Shown in pieces: positions 42,827 to 51,165 of a stretch of DNA of 64,000 nucleotides (positions are counted from its first letter, which is position 1; every line of letters begins with the position of its first letter). A program made the translations under genes and the position numbers. A model generated the notes under the pieces. It did not search any database. It saw nothing but the letters and a program-made list of their open reading frames with translations, and had not been told where the DNA came from. Source of the DNA: G965216745 sp965216745 (GTDB taxonomy: Bacteria > Pseudomonadota > Alphaproteobacteria > Rickettsiales > Anaplasmataceae); NCBI GenBank assembly GCA_965216745.1, contig OZ244191.1, forward strand, positions 310,001 through 374,000, in the 5' to 3' direction.

Positions 42827-44983
42827 ATGTCCTATCAAAAAACATTAAACAACAAAACCTCTGATCACCCAAACAAACATAACTATGAATTGATTATGTT
42901 TAAAGAGTTTATGAAAGATGATAATCCTAATGTGGAGAAAGACAATCAACAAAAAAGAAATCAAATGCTCGTGAAAATACTTTTTTTTCCTTGGTTTATA
43001 TTATCCAAATTTTTCGAGCTTTGGATAATAATTATTAACTCAATTTCTAAGAAAGAGAAAGATAAATTCCGTAGTCATTTGATTGAATTAATGGCCAATC
43101 CAAATAATTCCACTGATCAAAAAGGAAAAGCAATCAAATCGAAAATCAATTTAGCTGTTGCAACAAAAGAAGGACACATTCCTCTTGAAGAAGCAGATCC
43201 TTATACTTTATTTAATGAATTACTTGCCATTCGCAAAAAAAAACTTAAAGTGCGGTTAATTTCATTTGGTATTATTTTTGGTTTGTTTGGTTATTATCTA
43301 AATCGCCCTCATGATTCTCTACGTTTGCATAAAAAATCAACTTCAAAGATTATTATTTGCACACTGTTATTCTATCTTACTTTTTTTGTATCATATCCTT
43401 TGTTAGTTTTATTGAGTGTTTTCAAAAGACTAATATTTTACGCAGGTTCAAATCAAAGTGTAGCACTTCACCCAGAATCATGGATAAAAGATTATGATCA
43501 TGGTGATACATTGCAAAAGTTTTATTTCAAAACACCAAACTACTACTCTGAATCATTTAAAGATGTTGATTTCATAAATTGTTTTGTCACTCCATCTTCT
43601 CTCAATGTTGACGAGAACAACGTGAAGATAGATAAAAACAAAGATACAATAATTTATCTACACGGCATACAATCTGGTTTCAACTCTTCTGCCTGTTCAC
43701 ATAAATCTATTTTAGATAAATATAATGTTATAATTTTAGGCTATCAAGGTTATAATTGTAACAATCAGCACACCCCTTCTTCAGACGAAAACATAAGAAG
43801 GCTTGCTTCTTTAGTTAAGCAGCTTAAAGAATACGGATTAGATATGAGTAAGGTATCTTTGTATGGAGATTCTATGGGGACTTTCATCTGTAAATCTTTC
43901 ATAACCAATAATGAGCTATGTCATGATTCATTTAAATCAGTTATTCTGGCTGCTCCTTTTGATTTGAAGTCTTGTGCTGATTATTATTTGAATCAAATAA
44001 AAGAAATGAAAATAATGAAAAAAATCTATAGTTTTTTGGTTTTACTCATATCTGATTCTATTACTGTCTTTATAGACAAATTAATCAAACATGCGCTTGG
44101 TTTCTTTTTTACTCTTGTGACTGAAATTACTCCAAATGATGATTCCTATATAGATAATACAAGCTACGTTTGCAAACAAAAGCAAAATATTATAGCAATC
44201 AAGCATCAGAAAGATAAAGTTGTTACCAATGAATCTTCTACTGAATCTCTTTCAAAAATATTTTCATTTTCAGCTTGCAATGGCGTTGCTCCTAATATTG
44301 TAGATTATACATTATACACTGATGGTAAAATACCTGAATATAAATTGGTTTATTCTAAAGATTTTGCGATTCACGCCAGCATTCCTATAAAGCATATTGA
44401 TCATGTGAATGTTCCACAATCAACTAAAGAAAATTCCAAAAAAGATGATAACGAAGAACATGAAACAACCAATGTTCCAAACTCAACTAAAGAAAATTCC
44501 AAAAAAGATGATAACGAAGAACATGAAACAACCAATGTTCCAAACTCAACTAAAGAAAATTCCAAAAAAGATGATAACGAAGAACATGAAACAACCAATG
44601 TTCCAAACTCAACTAAAGAAAATTCCAAAAAAGATGATAACGAAGAACATGAAACAACCAATGTTCCAAACTCAACTAAAGAAAATTCCAAAAAAGATGA
44701 TAACGAAGAACATGAAACAACCAATGTTCCAAACTCAATTAAAGAAAATTCCAAAAAAGATGATAAGGAAGCACCTAAAACAATAATTGGTCATATTCTT
44801 CCATTGAAAATGCCAAAAGAAATTTTAAAAATCACTGACCCAATAGAATTTTCAAATCAAATGAATTTTATTTCGTCATCAATACAAAAATCTGTAGAAG
44901 TATTAAAACAAACACAACCAAAGATCTCTACAACAGGATTGTTTGATTTAATTAAGGATTGCAAGATATCATCATCAATCTAG
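42827..44983 (+). CDS. Membrane-anchored alpha/beta hydrolase with C-terminal 21-residue repeats
   Basis: 718 aa from the ATG at 42827 (an in-frame start at 42698 is possible). Three hydrophobic segments (about 51-73, 142-160, 175-200) precede an alpha/beta-hydrolase domain (about 265-510). That domain has a strand DTIIYLHGIQSG, the nucleophile elbow GDSMG (Ser349), a candidate Asp in KHQKDKVV and a candidate His in the KHIDH segment near 525. Six 21-residue repeats (VPNSTKENSKKDDNEEHETTN) follow at about 529-654, then a short tail. The fold resembles serine hydrolases of the ABHD type; substrate unknown. No signal peptide. It sits in the gene-poor accessory block and could be a host-directed protein, which is inference only. 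Confidence 0.75.
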   Translation: MSYQKTLNNKTSDHPNKHNYELIMFKEFMKDDNPNVEKDNQQKRNQMLVKILFFPWFILSKFFELWIIIINSISKKEKDKFRSHLIELMANPNNSTDQKGKAIKSKINLAVATKEGHIPLEEADPYTLFNELLAIRKKKLKVRLISFGIIFGLFGYYLNRPHDSLRLHKKSTSKIIICTLLFYLTFFVSYPLLVLLSVFKRLIFYAGSNQSVALHPESWIKDYDHGDTLQKFYFKTPNYYSESFKDVDFINCFVTPSSLNVDENNVKIDKNKDTIIYLHGIQSGFNSSACSHKSILDKYNVIILGYQGYNCNNQHTPSSDENIRRLASLVKQLKEYGLDMSKVSLYGDSMGTFICKSFITNNELCHDSFKSVILAAPFDLKSCADYYLNQIKEMKIMKKIYSFLVLLISDSITVFIDKLIKHALGFFFTLVTEITPNDDSYIDNTSYVCKQKQNIIAIKHQKDKVVTNESSTESLSKIFSFSACNGVAPNIVDYTLYTDGKIPEYKLVYSKDFAIHASIPIKHIDHVNVPQSTKENSKKDDNEEHETTNVPNSTKENSKKDDNEEHETTNVPNSTKENSKKDDNEEHETTNVPNSTKENSKKDDNEEHETTNVPNSTKENSKKDDNEEHETTNVPNSIKENSKKDDKEAPKTIIGHILPLKMPKEILKITDPIEFSNQMNFISSSIQKSVEVLKQTQPKISTTGLFDLIKDCKISSSI
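44411..44788 (+). repeat. 63-bp tandem repeat, six copies, in-frame
   Basis: Unit starts at 44411, 44474, 44537, 44600, 44663 and 44726. Copies 2-5 are essentially identical, copy 1 differs at a few bases and copy 6 degenerates at its 3' end. Since 63 is divisible by three, copy-number change keeps the hydrolase frame and encodes a highly charged, disordered 21-residue unit. Confidence 0.97.
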
Positions 44984-45600
44984 CTCGTTTTTTAGTACAT
45001 AATGAAAATTAACCTAGCTTTGGTTGTTTTTTTTATCGATTTAGATTTGATGTTAACTCTAATCTTTTTTTCTTGATTTTGCGTTGTTCAAATCTATACT
45101 TAATTTTGCTGGAAGGTTTTTTATTTTCGTTAGTTGATACGTTTGTATATCAAAAATTAATCGTCTGCAAATTGTAAAATATTGATTCATTCTTCGCCCT
45201 AAGCTTATTGCTAAAAGCCAAAATTCTATTGACAGTTGGTTGTTAATGCATTGTCCACAAAGCGATGAAATCAAAAGATAATATTCGAGCTTCTAAACAA
45301 AGAATTGATGAAATAACAATAAACAGAGCTCATTAAAATCAAGATTCATTGTTAATGCAGTCAATCAAGCATTATATTAGATATTGTTTCACCCGAAATG
45401 AAATATAAAAAAGTAGAGTGTAGGAATTCAGGCTATTGCTCAAAATAGATTTGTTTTGAATGACATGAATTTGTCTTGTTTGCATGTTTTTTGTGTGATC
45501 TGACTGAATGAATATTTGGCTCTGTGCATAGGGAAAAAATAAGCCAAAGAAGTAGGGAACAGGATACGTCACCCCCCGAAAGATGGGGGGGGGTATATTG
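44984..45600. other. Intergenic region between convergent accessory genes
   Basis: 617 bp, AT-rich, no convincing gene. Short frames at 45059-45274 and 45372-45572 have no RBS or conserved sequence. A weak stem followed by eight T lies near 45012-45034 and could end hydrolase transcription. At the right end is the C6/G9 hairpin at 45572-45593. Confidence 0.5.
45572..45593 (-). terminator. G/C homopolymer hairpin
   Basis: Six C, a seven-base spacer GAAAGAT, then nine G. It would form a six-bp all-GC stem immediately after the membrane-protein gene's stop codon. There is no T-tract after it on either strand, so it may be a transcript-end structure rather than a classical terminator. Confidence 0.4.
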
Positions 45601-46632
45601 CTACAAGCTTGGTCCTGCTTCTTGTCCTACGCCTTCTACTGAATCTATAGAAGATAGTGTGTATGGGATTATAGTCAATGTGATTGATAGCCCAAACACA
45701 ATCACTTCTAAAATATCTGCTGCGCTGGCATGTGGGAAAATTTTGAAGCGGCCAGAGAACTCAAGTGCTTCTACTACGGCGGCAGATAAAGCAACCACAG
45801 AGAATAAGAAGAATAGTGAATCGCAGAAAATTTGAAAATTCCTCTTGTCTTTAGATGTTTCATCTCGATATTCTGAAGTTCTTATTCCAACGGATAGTTT
45901 TAGCAAAGATGAAAAAACATCTACAGAAGATGCTACTATTGCCAATGCGCATATAGCGGTTTTCATTTTAATGTTTTTAGTAAATATGGATATACGCGCT
46001 AATGCTAGTGTTGCACAGATAAGAGCGAAAGATACGTCTATTATAGTTAGGTATGCTGATATTTGTGCATGCAATTTTTTAGCAACAAGTGATCTATGCG
46101 ATGCTTGATATTTCTTTTCTTTCTCTTGCTGATCGTCCTTTTTTTTCTCTTCTTTTTCTTTCTCTTCACGCTCTTTTGCTTCTTCTATTTGATCGTTATT
46201 GTACTTTCTGTCTTTAAAGAATTGATATATTTCCGGAACTACTGTTATGAGATATGCAATAGCAATCATCAAGGATAGACTTTTTTGAGTGATAAAAAAT
46301 TTTCTACAGAGTTTAAGAATTAGAGCTGCGACCCCACATGCAAACAATGCTAATTGCATAACAATTCTTAGTAATCTTATTTTATCGATAACTTTTTTGC
46401 TCCAGTGATTAGGGTCAACAATATTGCTGACTTCTTGTCTTATTTTTTTATTTTTAATTTCTTTCAATGCAGAGAGCATTTGGTTTTTAGAATAAGCATT
46501 GTCTGAAAAGTTAAATTCACCATTGCGAGTATTTTTTTTTATTAATTGAGAAGCTTTATTGAGATCTAAGGAATTTAGTTGTTCTACTAGTTCTTTTTGT
46601 TTTTGGTGTTCTACTGTCATGTATCCATCCAT
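45601..46632 (-). CDS. Multi-pass membrane protein of unknown function
   Basis: I do not recognise this 343-aa protein. A hydrophilic N-terminus (about 1-85) is followed by two membrane helices (about 86-110 and 118-140), a strongly charged Glu/Lys segment (about 145-178, likely coiled coil), then four further hydrophobic stretches. No enzyme motif is visible. No signal peptide, and the Glu/Lys segment would face one side of the membrane between two hydrophobic bundles. It converges with the hydrolase gene in the accessory block. An in-frame Met at residue 5 is an alternative start. Confidence 0.65.
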   Translation of the reverse strand: MDGYMTVEHQKQKELVEQLNSLDLNKASQLIKKNTRNGEFNFSDNAYSKNQMLSALKEIKNKKIRQEVSNIVDPNHWSKKVIDKIRLLRIVMQLALFACGVAALILKLCRKFFITQKSLSLMIAIAYLITVVPEIYQFFKDRKYNNDQIEEAKEREEKEKEEKKKDDQQEKEKKYQASHRSLVAKKLHAQISAYLTIIDVSFALICATLALARISIFTKNIKMKTAICALAIVASSVDVFSSLLKLSVGIRTSEYRDETSKDKRNFQIFCDSLFFLFSVVALSAAVVEALEFSGRFKIFPHASAADILEVIVFGLSITLTIIPYTLSSIDSVEGVGQEAGPSL

Positions 46633-46848
46633 TGAAAAATAATTTACTCTATTTTAATTGTAGAATATTTAACCTTATAATAAAAGTATTTTTAAAGAAA
46701 TTTTGATTGATTTTTGATAGTTTATGTTTTTTTTTGCTAAATTTTTCATTTGTCTTGTGCCTTTTCAAGCTAAATATAGGTTTATTTTGTGAGTTTGCTC
46801 AATGTTAAAGAAGTTTTGCGCATATATGACATACTTAACAACAGAATC

Positions 46849-46877
46849 TTGACCATGAGCATTATAAATGTTAGGTA
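46849..46877 (+). promoter_or_regulatory. Candidate tRNA-Ala promoter
   Basis: TTGACC (46849-46854), 17-nt spacer, TAGGTA (46872-46877), 14 nt before the tRNA. The -35 is strong, the -10 moderate. Confidence 0.45.
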
Positions 46878-46891
46878 TTTATAGTTGTTAT

Positions 46892-46964
46892 GGGGTTATA
46901 GCTCAGTTGGTAGAGCGCAACGATGGCATTGTTGAGGTCGCCAGTTCGATTCTGGCTGGCTCCA
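46892..46964 (+). tRNA. tRNA-Ala (GGC)
   Basis: 73 nt. The acceptor GGGGTTA pairs with TGGCTCC and contains the G3-U70 alanine identity pair. Anticodon stem-loop CAACG-ATGGCAT-TGTTG. CCA not encoded. It marks the right edge of the accessory block; no copy of its 3' end is seen nearby. Confidence 0.95.
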
Positions 46965-47152
46965 CATTTCTTGGGCTTTGGGTATATTCACATTGTTCCA
47001 AATATTCCTTCTTTCTATTTATACTGATATAATCTCTTGTCAAATGAGATGTATACAAAACACATGGTTTTATAATCATAGATCAAATCTTTAGTTTTAA
47101 CTGCTAGCTTGAAGTGATATAAACAAATAAAACCAATATACAGCAGGTGCAA

Positions 47153-48313
47153 ATGAATGTTATAAAATTCATCTCTTATTCTGTTATACTTGCTTTGTCA
47201 AGTTTGTGGCTTTTTGTTGGAGCTGGTGATATTCAAGTAAAGTGCTTTGATTATGAGTTTACATTCTCTATAGCAATTGGGGCTTTTGTGATAATTGTTT
47301 TCATTATTGCTATTGTTTTTGTTTCTAGAGTAGGAATAAAGCTTTCTAATTTACTTAAAGAGAGGTTTTTTAACAATGTGTTTCGTGGTTTTATATTTTA
47401 TCAGTTAAACAATCATGAAGAGGCTGCAAAGCGATTCAGAAATGTTTATTTCAGCAACTCTGGTGGCAACAATCTTGTGAATTTTGTGATATCTCAAAAT
47501 TTGATCAAAATGAACAAACTGTCAGAAGCAAGAAATATATTGGTCAGTATAGTTAACGATCCAGAGGTTAGGAATTTCGCTTTGGTTTCTCTAGCGCAAA
47601 TGTCACTACAGATCTCTGATCTTCTAGAAGTGGAGAGAATCTTAAACCTTGCTGATTTTGATGACAAAAGATGTAGAAGATCTTTGCTAGAAATAAAGAA
47701 AATATTTTTAATACGTAAACAAAATTGGAAAGAATTATATGAATTGGAAATAAATGATTGGATGGTCTCTTATCAATACGCCTTAACAATAAAAGATTCT
47801 CCAATAAAGTGTTTAAAAGTTATAAACTCAATAAAAATCAAAAATCCTCTTCTAGTGTCATTAGAAGCAAAAGTTTATTTTAGCATTGGTGAGAATAAGA
47901 AAGCTTTAGAGTTAATAGAGAAATTTTATAAAAGCTCGGAAAAAAACAATTGTTCTTTTGTTTTGGCTGATGCATATCTTGAAATCGGAGGCAAAGTAGA
48001 GGAATTGAAAAAAATCAGTTCTTGTGATCGTGTAAATGATTTATTAATGGGGATAGAGTTGATAAAATCTCGTTTATACATAGATGCTTGTAGAATTTTC
48101 ATGAATAGAGAATTTAGTGTTGCTTATAAGATAAATTTAGCTAAATCAAAAATACTTTCCGAGTACACGGAGGAAGGAGTAGCGGCACTTGATGAAATAA
48201 AATTAAAAAGATACATATGCAGAAGCTGTCTTGATTTAAACTACGAATGGAATTTGGTATGTTCTAAATGCCATAACATAGGTTTAATAGAGGAATTTGA
48301 TGTGTTACTGTGA
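47153..48313 (+). CDS. hemY: HemY-like TPR membrane protein with C-terminal zinc ribbon
   Basis: 386 aa. Two N-terminal membrane helices flank a short GAGDIQVKCFDYEF segment that matches the HemY_N pattern, followed by TPR-like helical repeats (about 80-340). It ends in two cysteine pairs (CRSC and CSKC) forming a rubredoxin-like zinc ribbon, as in alphaproteobacterial HemY and in LapB. The name is historical; the role in haem synthesis is unproven and envelope assembly is plausible. ATG 47153 is preferred to GTG 47147 on the position of AGCAGG. It ends tail to tail with motE with no gap. Confidence 0.8.
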   Translation: MNVIKFISYSVILALSSLWLFVGAGDIQVKCFDYEFTFSIAIGAFVIIVFIIAIVFVSRVGIKLSNLLKERFFNNVFRGFIFYQLNNHEEAAKRFRNVYFSNSGGNNLVNFVISQNLIKMNKLSEARNILVSIVNDPEVRNFALVSLAQMSLQISDLLEVERILNLADFDDKRCRRSLLEIKKIFLIRKQNWKELYELEINDWMVSYQYALTIKDSPIKCLKVINSIKIKNPLLVSLEAKVYFSIGENKKALELIEKFYKSSEKNNCSFVLADAYLEIGGKVEELKKISSCDRVNDLLMGIELIKSRLYIDACRIFMNREFSVAYKINLAKSKILSEYTEEGVAALDEIKLKRYICRSCLDLNYEWNLVCSKCHNIGLIEEFDVLL

Positions 48314-48934
48314 TTAATTTTTTATCATATCTTCGCATATACAAATTCTACCTTCATGCAGAAGCCTTTTACCTTCTGTTGCTAATAGTACAGTCAATTC
48401 TCTGGCTTTTTCTAGATTCATTTTTGCTAATATTGGTGCAGCTTTTGCTTCCTTCATTTGGTCTAGAACCTCAATCAAAGTATTATTTTCTAAATCTTCG
48501 AATATCATGGCTGCTTCTTGTGGTTTCATGTTTTCGTATATCTTGACAAGACTTCTTATTTTTTCGCTTTCAATATGAATGTATTTTTCCAGTACATTTT
48601 CAACTTTTTGTTCTAATTCCTTGAGTTCATTTATTCGTGATTCTACATGAGATTTAGTTGCATTTATTACATTTTCCTTGATTTGCAAATCTTTCTCCCA
48701 TTTTAGAATATCTTCTCTTCGTTGCTTCAATGATAAAAGTACGGATTGATCTGATTTGTCAAGGGAGCAAAAATCTAAATCAAGATCTGAAGATTTTGTT
48801 TCACTTATATCACTTTCTAATTGCATAGATTCGACATCATATTGTGCAAGAGCGTAATCACTTGAAAAAGATATATATAGCTTAGTGGACAGCATTAACA
48901 TGCACATTAATAATATAAGGTAAAAAGATTTCAT
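48314..48934 (-). CDS. motE: MotE-like flagellar motor chaperone
   Basis: In alphaproteobacteria MotE is a periplasmic coiled-coil protein that stabilises MotC and the stator. Here there are 206 aa: an N-terminal signal/anchor (about 4-17), a coiled coil (about 70-120, ELKELEQKVENVLEKY) and a MgtE_N-like helical domain with YENMKPQEAAMIFEDL and APILAKMNLEKARELT. It is divergent from fliG across about 190 bp, so both may share regulation. A generic MgtE-N domain protein is the alternative, but the context is flagellar. Confidence 0.85.
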   Translation of the reverse strand: MKSFYLILLMCMLMLSTKLYISFSSDYALAQYDVESMQLESDISETKSSDLDLDFCSLDKSDQSVLLSLKQRREDILKWEKDLQIKENVINATKSHVESRINELKELEQKVENVLEKYIHIESEKIRSLVKIYENMKPQEAAMIFEDLENNTLIEVLDQMKEAKAAPILAKMNLEKARELTVLLATEGKRLLHEGRICICEDMIKN

Positions 48935-49125
48935 TGTTCAATGATATTATCAATCTATTATGATTATTTCAATGCAGTTTTTGGTATGAGTGAAAAAAAG
49001 GCACTAGATTATATTACAATATGTATATATATTTATTACCATAGGTTGCACGCTATGTGTAAAGTTATAATAATATAGCCTTAAATGGTTGCAAAATTTT
49101 TTTGATATTAATTGTGTGAGGTGTT

Positions 49126-50088
49126 TTGATTTCAGGAATCCAAAAGTCGTCAATTGTTTTAATGATGCTTAAGTCGGAAAATTCAGCAAAAGTTCTTTCT
49201 CAGATGACGAATGCTGAAAAAAAAGATTTATCTATTGCTATGTCAAATTTAGGTGCTTTGCAAACCAATATTGTTGAATCTGTTTTGGAGGACTCTATTA
49301 ATGAGTTGAAGAAAAAAAGCCCATTGGTGGGTAATATAAACAAAACCAGTGAGCTGCTTTCTGAAGTTTTGGGTGAAAAAGAAGCTGAAACGATTTTAAG
49401 TGATATAAATTCCACCATATGGGACAAATTATCGAAAGTCAACGTTTCTACTTTGGCAAACTATCTAAAAGATCAACACCCGCAAATAATAGCTGTTGTG
49501 CTTTCTAAGCTTGATGCAGAGATTTCTTCTGAGGTTTTGATTAATTTAGATAAAGAATTAGCGAAAGATGTTATAAAGCGAATTTCATCTATGGATGAAA
49601 TTTCAAAAGATATATTAAATAGCCTTGAAGAGTCATTATCAGATGAATGGTATGAACTTACAAATAAACCTGACAAAAAGAAAGTTTTGTTAGATATGTT
49701 CGATAACTTTGACAAAGAGTACTCAGAAATGTTTGTAGAAGTTTTGGCTTCACATGATAAAGATTTGGCAGAATCAATCAAGAAAGAAGTTTTTACTTTT
49801 GATGATGTTAGTAAGATAGGGAATGAGGGCGCTCAAGCTCTTTTGACCAAATTAGACAAAGAAAAGCTAATAATCGCGCTCAAAGACACAGATCAATCCG
49901 TTTCTGATATTTTTTTCAACAACATGTCTGAAAGAGCTGCGAGAGTGTTGAGGGCCGATATGGAAAGTATGGGCAAGCTCAAGAAATCAGAAATTGAATC
50001 TGCTAAAATGTATGTAGCAAAAAGTGCAAAGGCAATGATAAAATCTGGAGATATAATCATAGATGAACAAGAAAATGGAGATGATTAA
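49126..50088 (+). CDS. fliG: Flagellar motor switch protein FliG
   Basis: Rotor protein that couples the stator to the MS ring. It has 320 aa with the middle-domain motif LKDQHPQIIAVVLSKLD (the EHPQ-type motif) and the torque-generating C-terminal domain VFTFDDVSKIGNEGAQALLTKLD ... MSERAARVLRADMESMG. The charged residues that face the stator are retained (Lys, Arg, Asp pattern). Start is TTG at 49126 with GAGG only four nt before it. No internal disruption, so torque function is plausible. Its stop overlaps the convergent mrp stop. Confidence 0.94.
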   Translation: MISGIQKSSIVLMMLKSENSAKVLSQMTNAEKKDLSIAMSNLGALQTNIVESVLEDSINELKKKSPLVGNINKTSELLSEVLGEKEAETILSDINSTIWDKLSKVNVSTLANYLKDQHPQIIAVVLSKLDAEISSEVLINLDKELAKDVIKRISSMDEISKDILNSLEESLSDEWYELTNKPDKKKVLLDMFDNFDKEYSEMFVEVLASHDKDLAESIKKEVFTFDDVSKIGNEGAQALLTKLDKEKLIIALKDTDQSVSDIFFNNMSERAARVLRADMESMGKLKKSEIESAKMYVAKSAKAMIKSGDIIIDEQENGDD

Positions 50089-50843
50089 TTGTTTTGGTGT
50101 TCCAGAGCATCTATGATTTTTTGTCTTGCCTCAGAGTATATATCTATAATTTCCTTGAAATCTTTTGTTTCTGAGCCTTGATCAAAAACATATGATATTT
50201 TAGGGTTGAGTGGTATTTTAGCTATGATCTTAGAGCCTATCTGGCTTGCAAGATCTTCTGTATTTCCGGTGCCAAATATATAATTAGGCTTATTATTCTG
50301 TAGATAGAAGCTCATATTTTCTATTATTCCTAAAATAGTGCCTCCCATTATCAAAAAAGCATCGCATGATTTGGTTACATCTATAATTGATAGTTTTTGA
50401 GGTGTTGTGACCATAACTATTCCAGAAGGTTGAGCTAGTTTCATTATTGATATGTGTGCGTCTCCAGTACCAGGAGGCATGTCTATGAACATGTAATCTA
50501 ACTCTTCTCCCCATTTGGTTCTATTAATTAATTGGTTTATTGCCTTGGCTATCATGGGGCCTCTCCATACTAGTGCTTTGGATGTTTGTGCTAGCAAACC
50601 CATAGACATTACCTTGATTTTGTTTTTAATTATTGGGACCATAAAATCATTTGAATCAGACATAGGAGATTCATTTATGTGCATCATGTGTGGAATTGAT
50701 GGACCATATATGTCTGCGTCCAATAATCCTACTTTATAACCTTTTTCCGCAAATGAATAAGAGATATTTAATGCTGTTGTTGATTTACCTACACCACCTT
50801 TACCAGAGGCGATTGCTACAACATGTTTTGCTAGTTTGTTCAT
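50085..50843 (-). CDS. mrp: Mrp/ApbC-type Fe-S cluster carrier ATPase
   Basis: MinD/Mrp-family P-loop ATPase that assembles or transfers Fe-S clusters. Deviant Walker A SGKGGVGKSTTALN, DADIYGPSIPHMM, IDMPPGTGDAHISI, ENMSFYLQ. It is 252 aa and lacks the N-terminal MIP18/DUF59 domain found in longer Mrp proteins. The position of the CxxC that bridges a cluster between monomers (after ENMS) reads FYLQNNKPNYIF and has no Cys. Many alphaproteobacterial Mrp proteins also lack it, so a non-canonical ligand is likely. Confidence 0.93.
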   Translation of the reverse strand: MNKLAKHVVAIASGKGGVGKSTTALNISYSFAEKGYKVGLLDADIYGPSIPHMMHINESPMSDSNDFMVPIIKNKIKVMSMGLLAQTSKALVWRGPMIAKAINQLINRTKWGEELDYMFIDMPPGTGDAHISIMKLAQPSGIVMVTTPQKLSIIDVTKSCDAFLIMGGTILGIIENMSFYLQNNKPNYIFGTGNTEDLASQIGSKIIAKIPLNPKISYVFDQGSETKDFKEIIDIYSEARQKIIDALEHQNN

Positions 50844-50960
50844 AGATGTTTTTCGTATTGAAATATGTATTTATAATGTTAGGCACATTATATACATACA
50901 AATGTATTTCTCAACTTTTTCCACAATTGTAAAATAATCAAAAAATATTGTTTCAGTTGC

Positions 50961-50989
50961 TTGCTTCATTAGTGCAATCGTTCTATATA
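50961..50989 (+). promoter_or_regulatory. Candidate tRNA-Phe promoter
   Basis: TTGCTT (50961-50966), 17-nt spacer, TATATA (50984-50989), 10 nt before the tRNA. Reasonable spacing and position. Confidence 0.5.
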
Positions 50990-50999
50990 TGTATACAGT

Positions 51000-51072
51000 G
51001 GCTTGATAGCTCAGTTGGTAGAGCAAAGGACTGAAAATCCTTGTGTCGCCAGTTCGATTCTGGCTCAAGCCA
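51000..51072 (+). tRNA. tRNA-Phe (GAA)
   Basis: 73 nt. Acceptor GGCTTGA pairs with TCAAGCC, anticodon stem-loop AAGGA-CTGAAAA-TCCTT, T-arm GCCAGTTCGATTCTGGC. CCA is not encoded. Confidence 0.96.
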
Positions 51073-51165
51073 CTGTTGTAAAAATATCCTATCTGAGCTT
51101 CCGTAATTTCTTATTATTAATAAGGTTTCTTTAGTTTTACATTTGTGTGAATCCCGAATTTTGAA

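Noticed and set aside
44411..44788. Regular repeats suggesting a CRISPR array
   Set aside because: Units are contiguous 63-bp copies with no spacers, and they lie in-frame in a protein gene. No cas genes.
45524..45835. 103-codon plus-strand frame opposite the unknown membrane protein
   Set aside because: It is antisense to a longer, helix-patterned frame and starts in the GC hairpin region.
50085..50843. Broken Mrp because the CxxC is missing
   Set aside because: Many alphaproteobacterial Mrp proteins lack this pair, so it is not evidence of decay.
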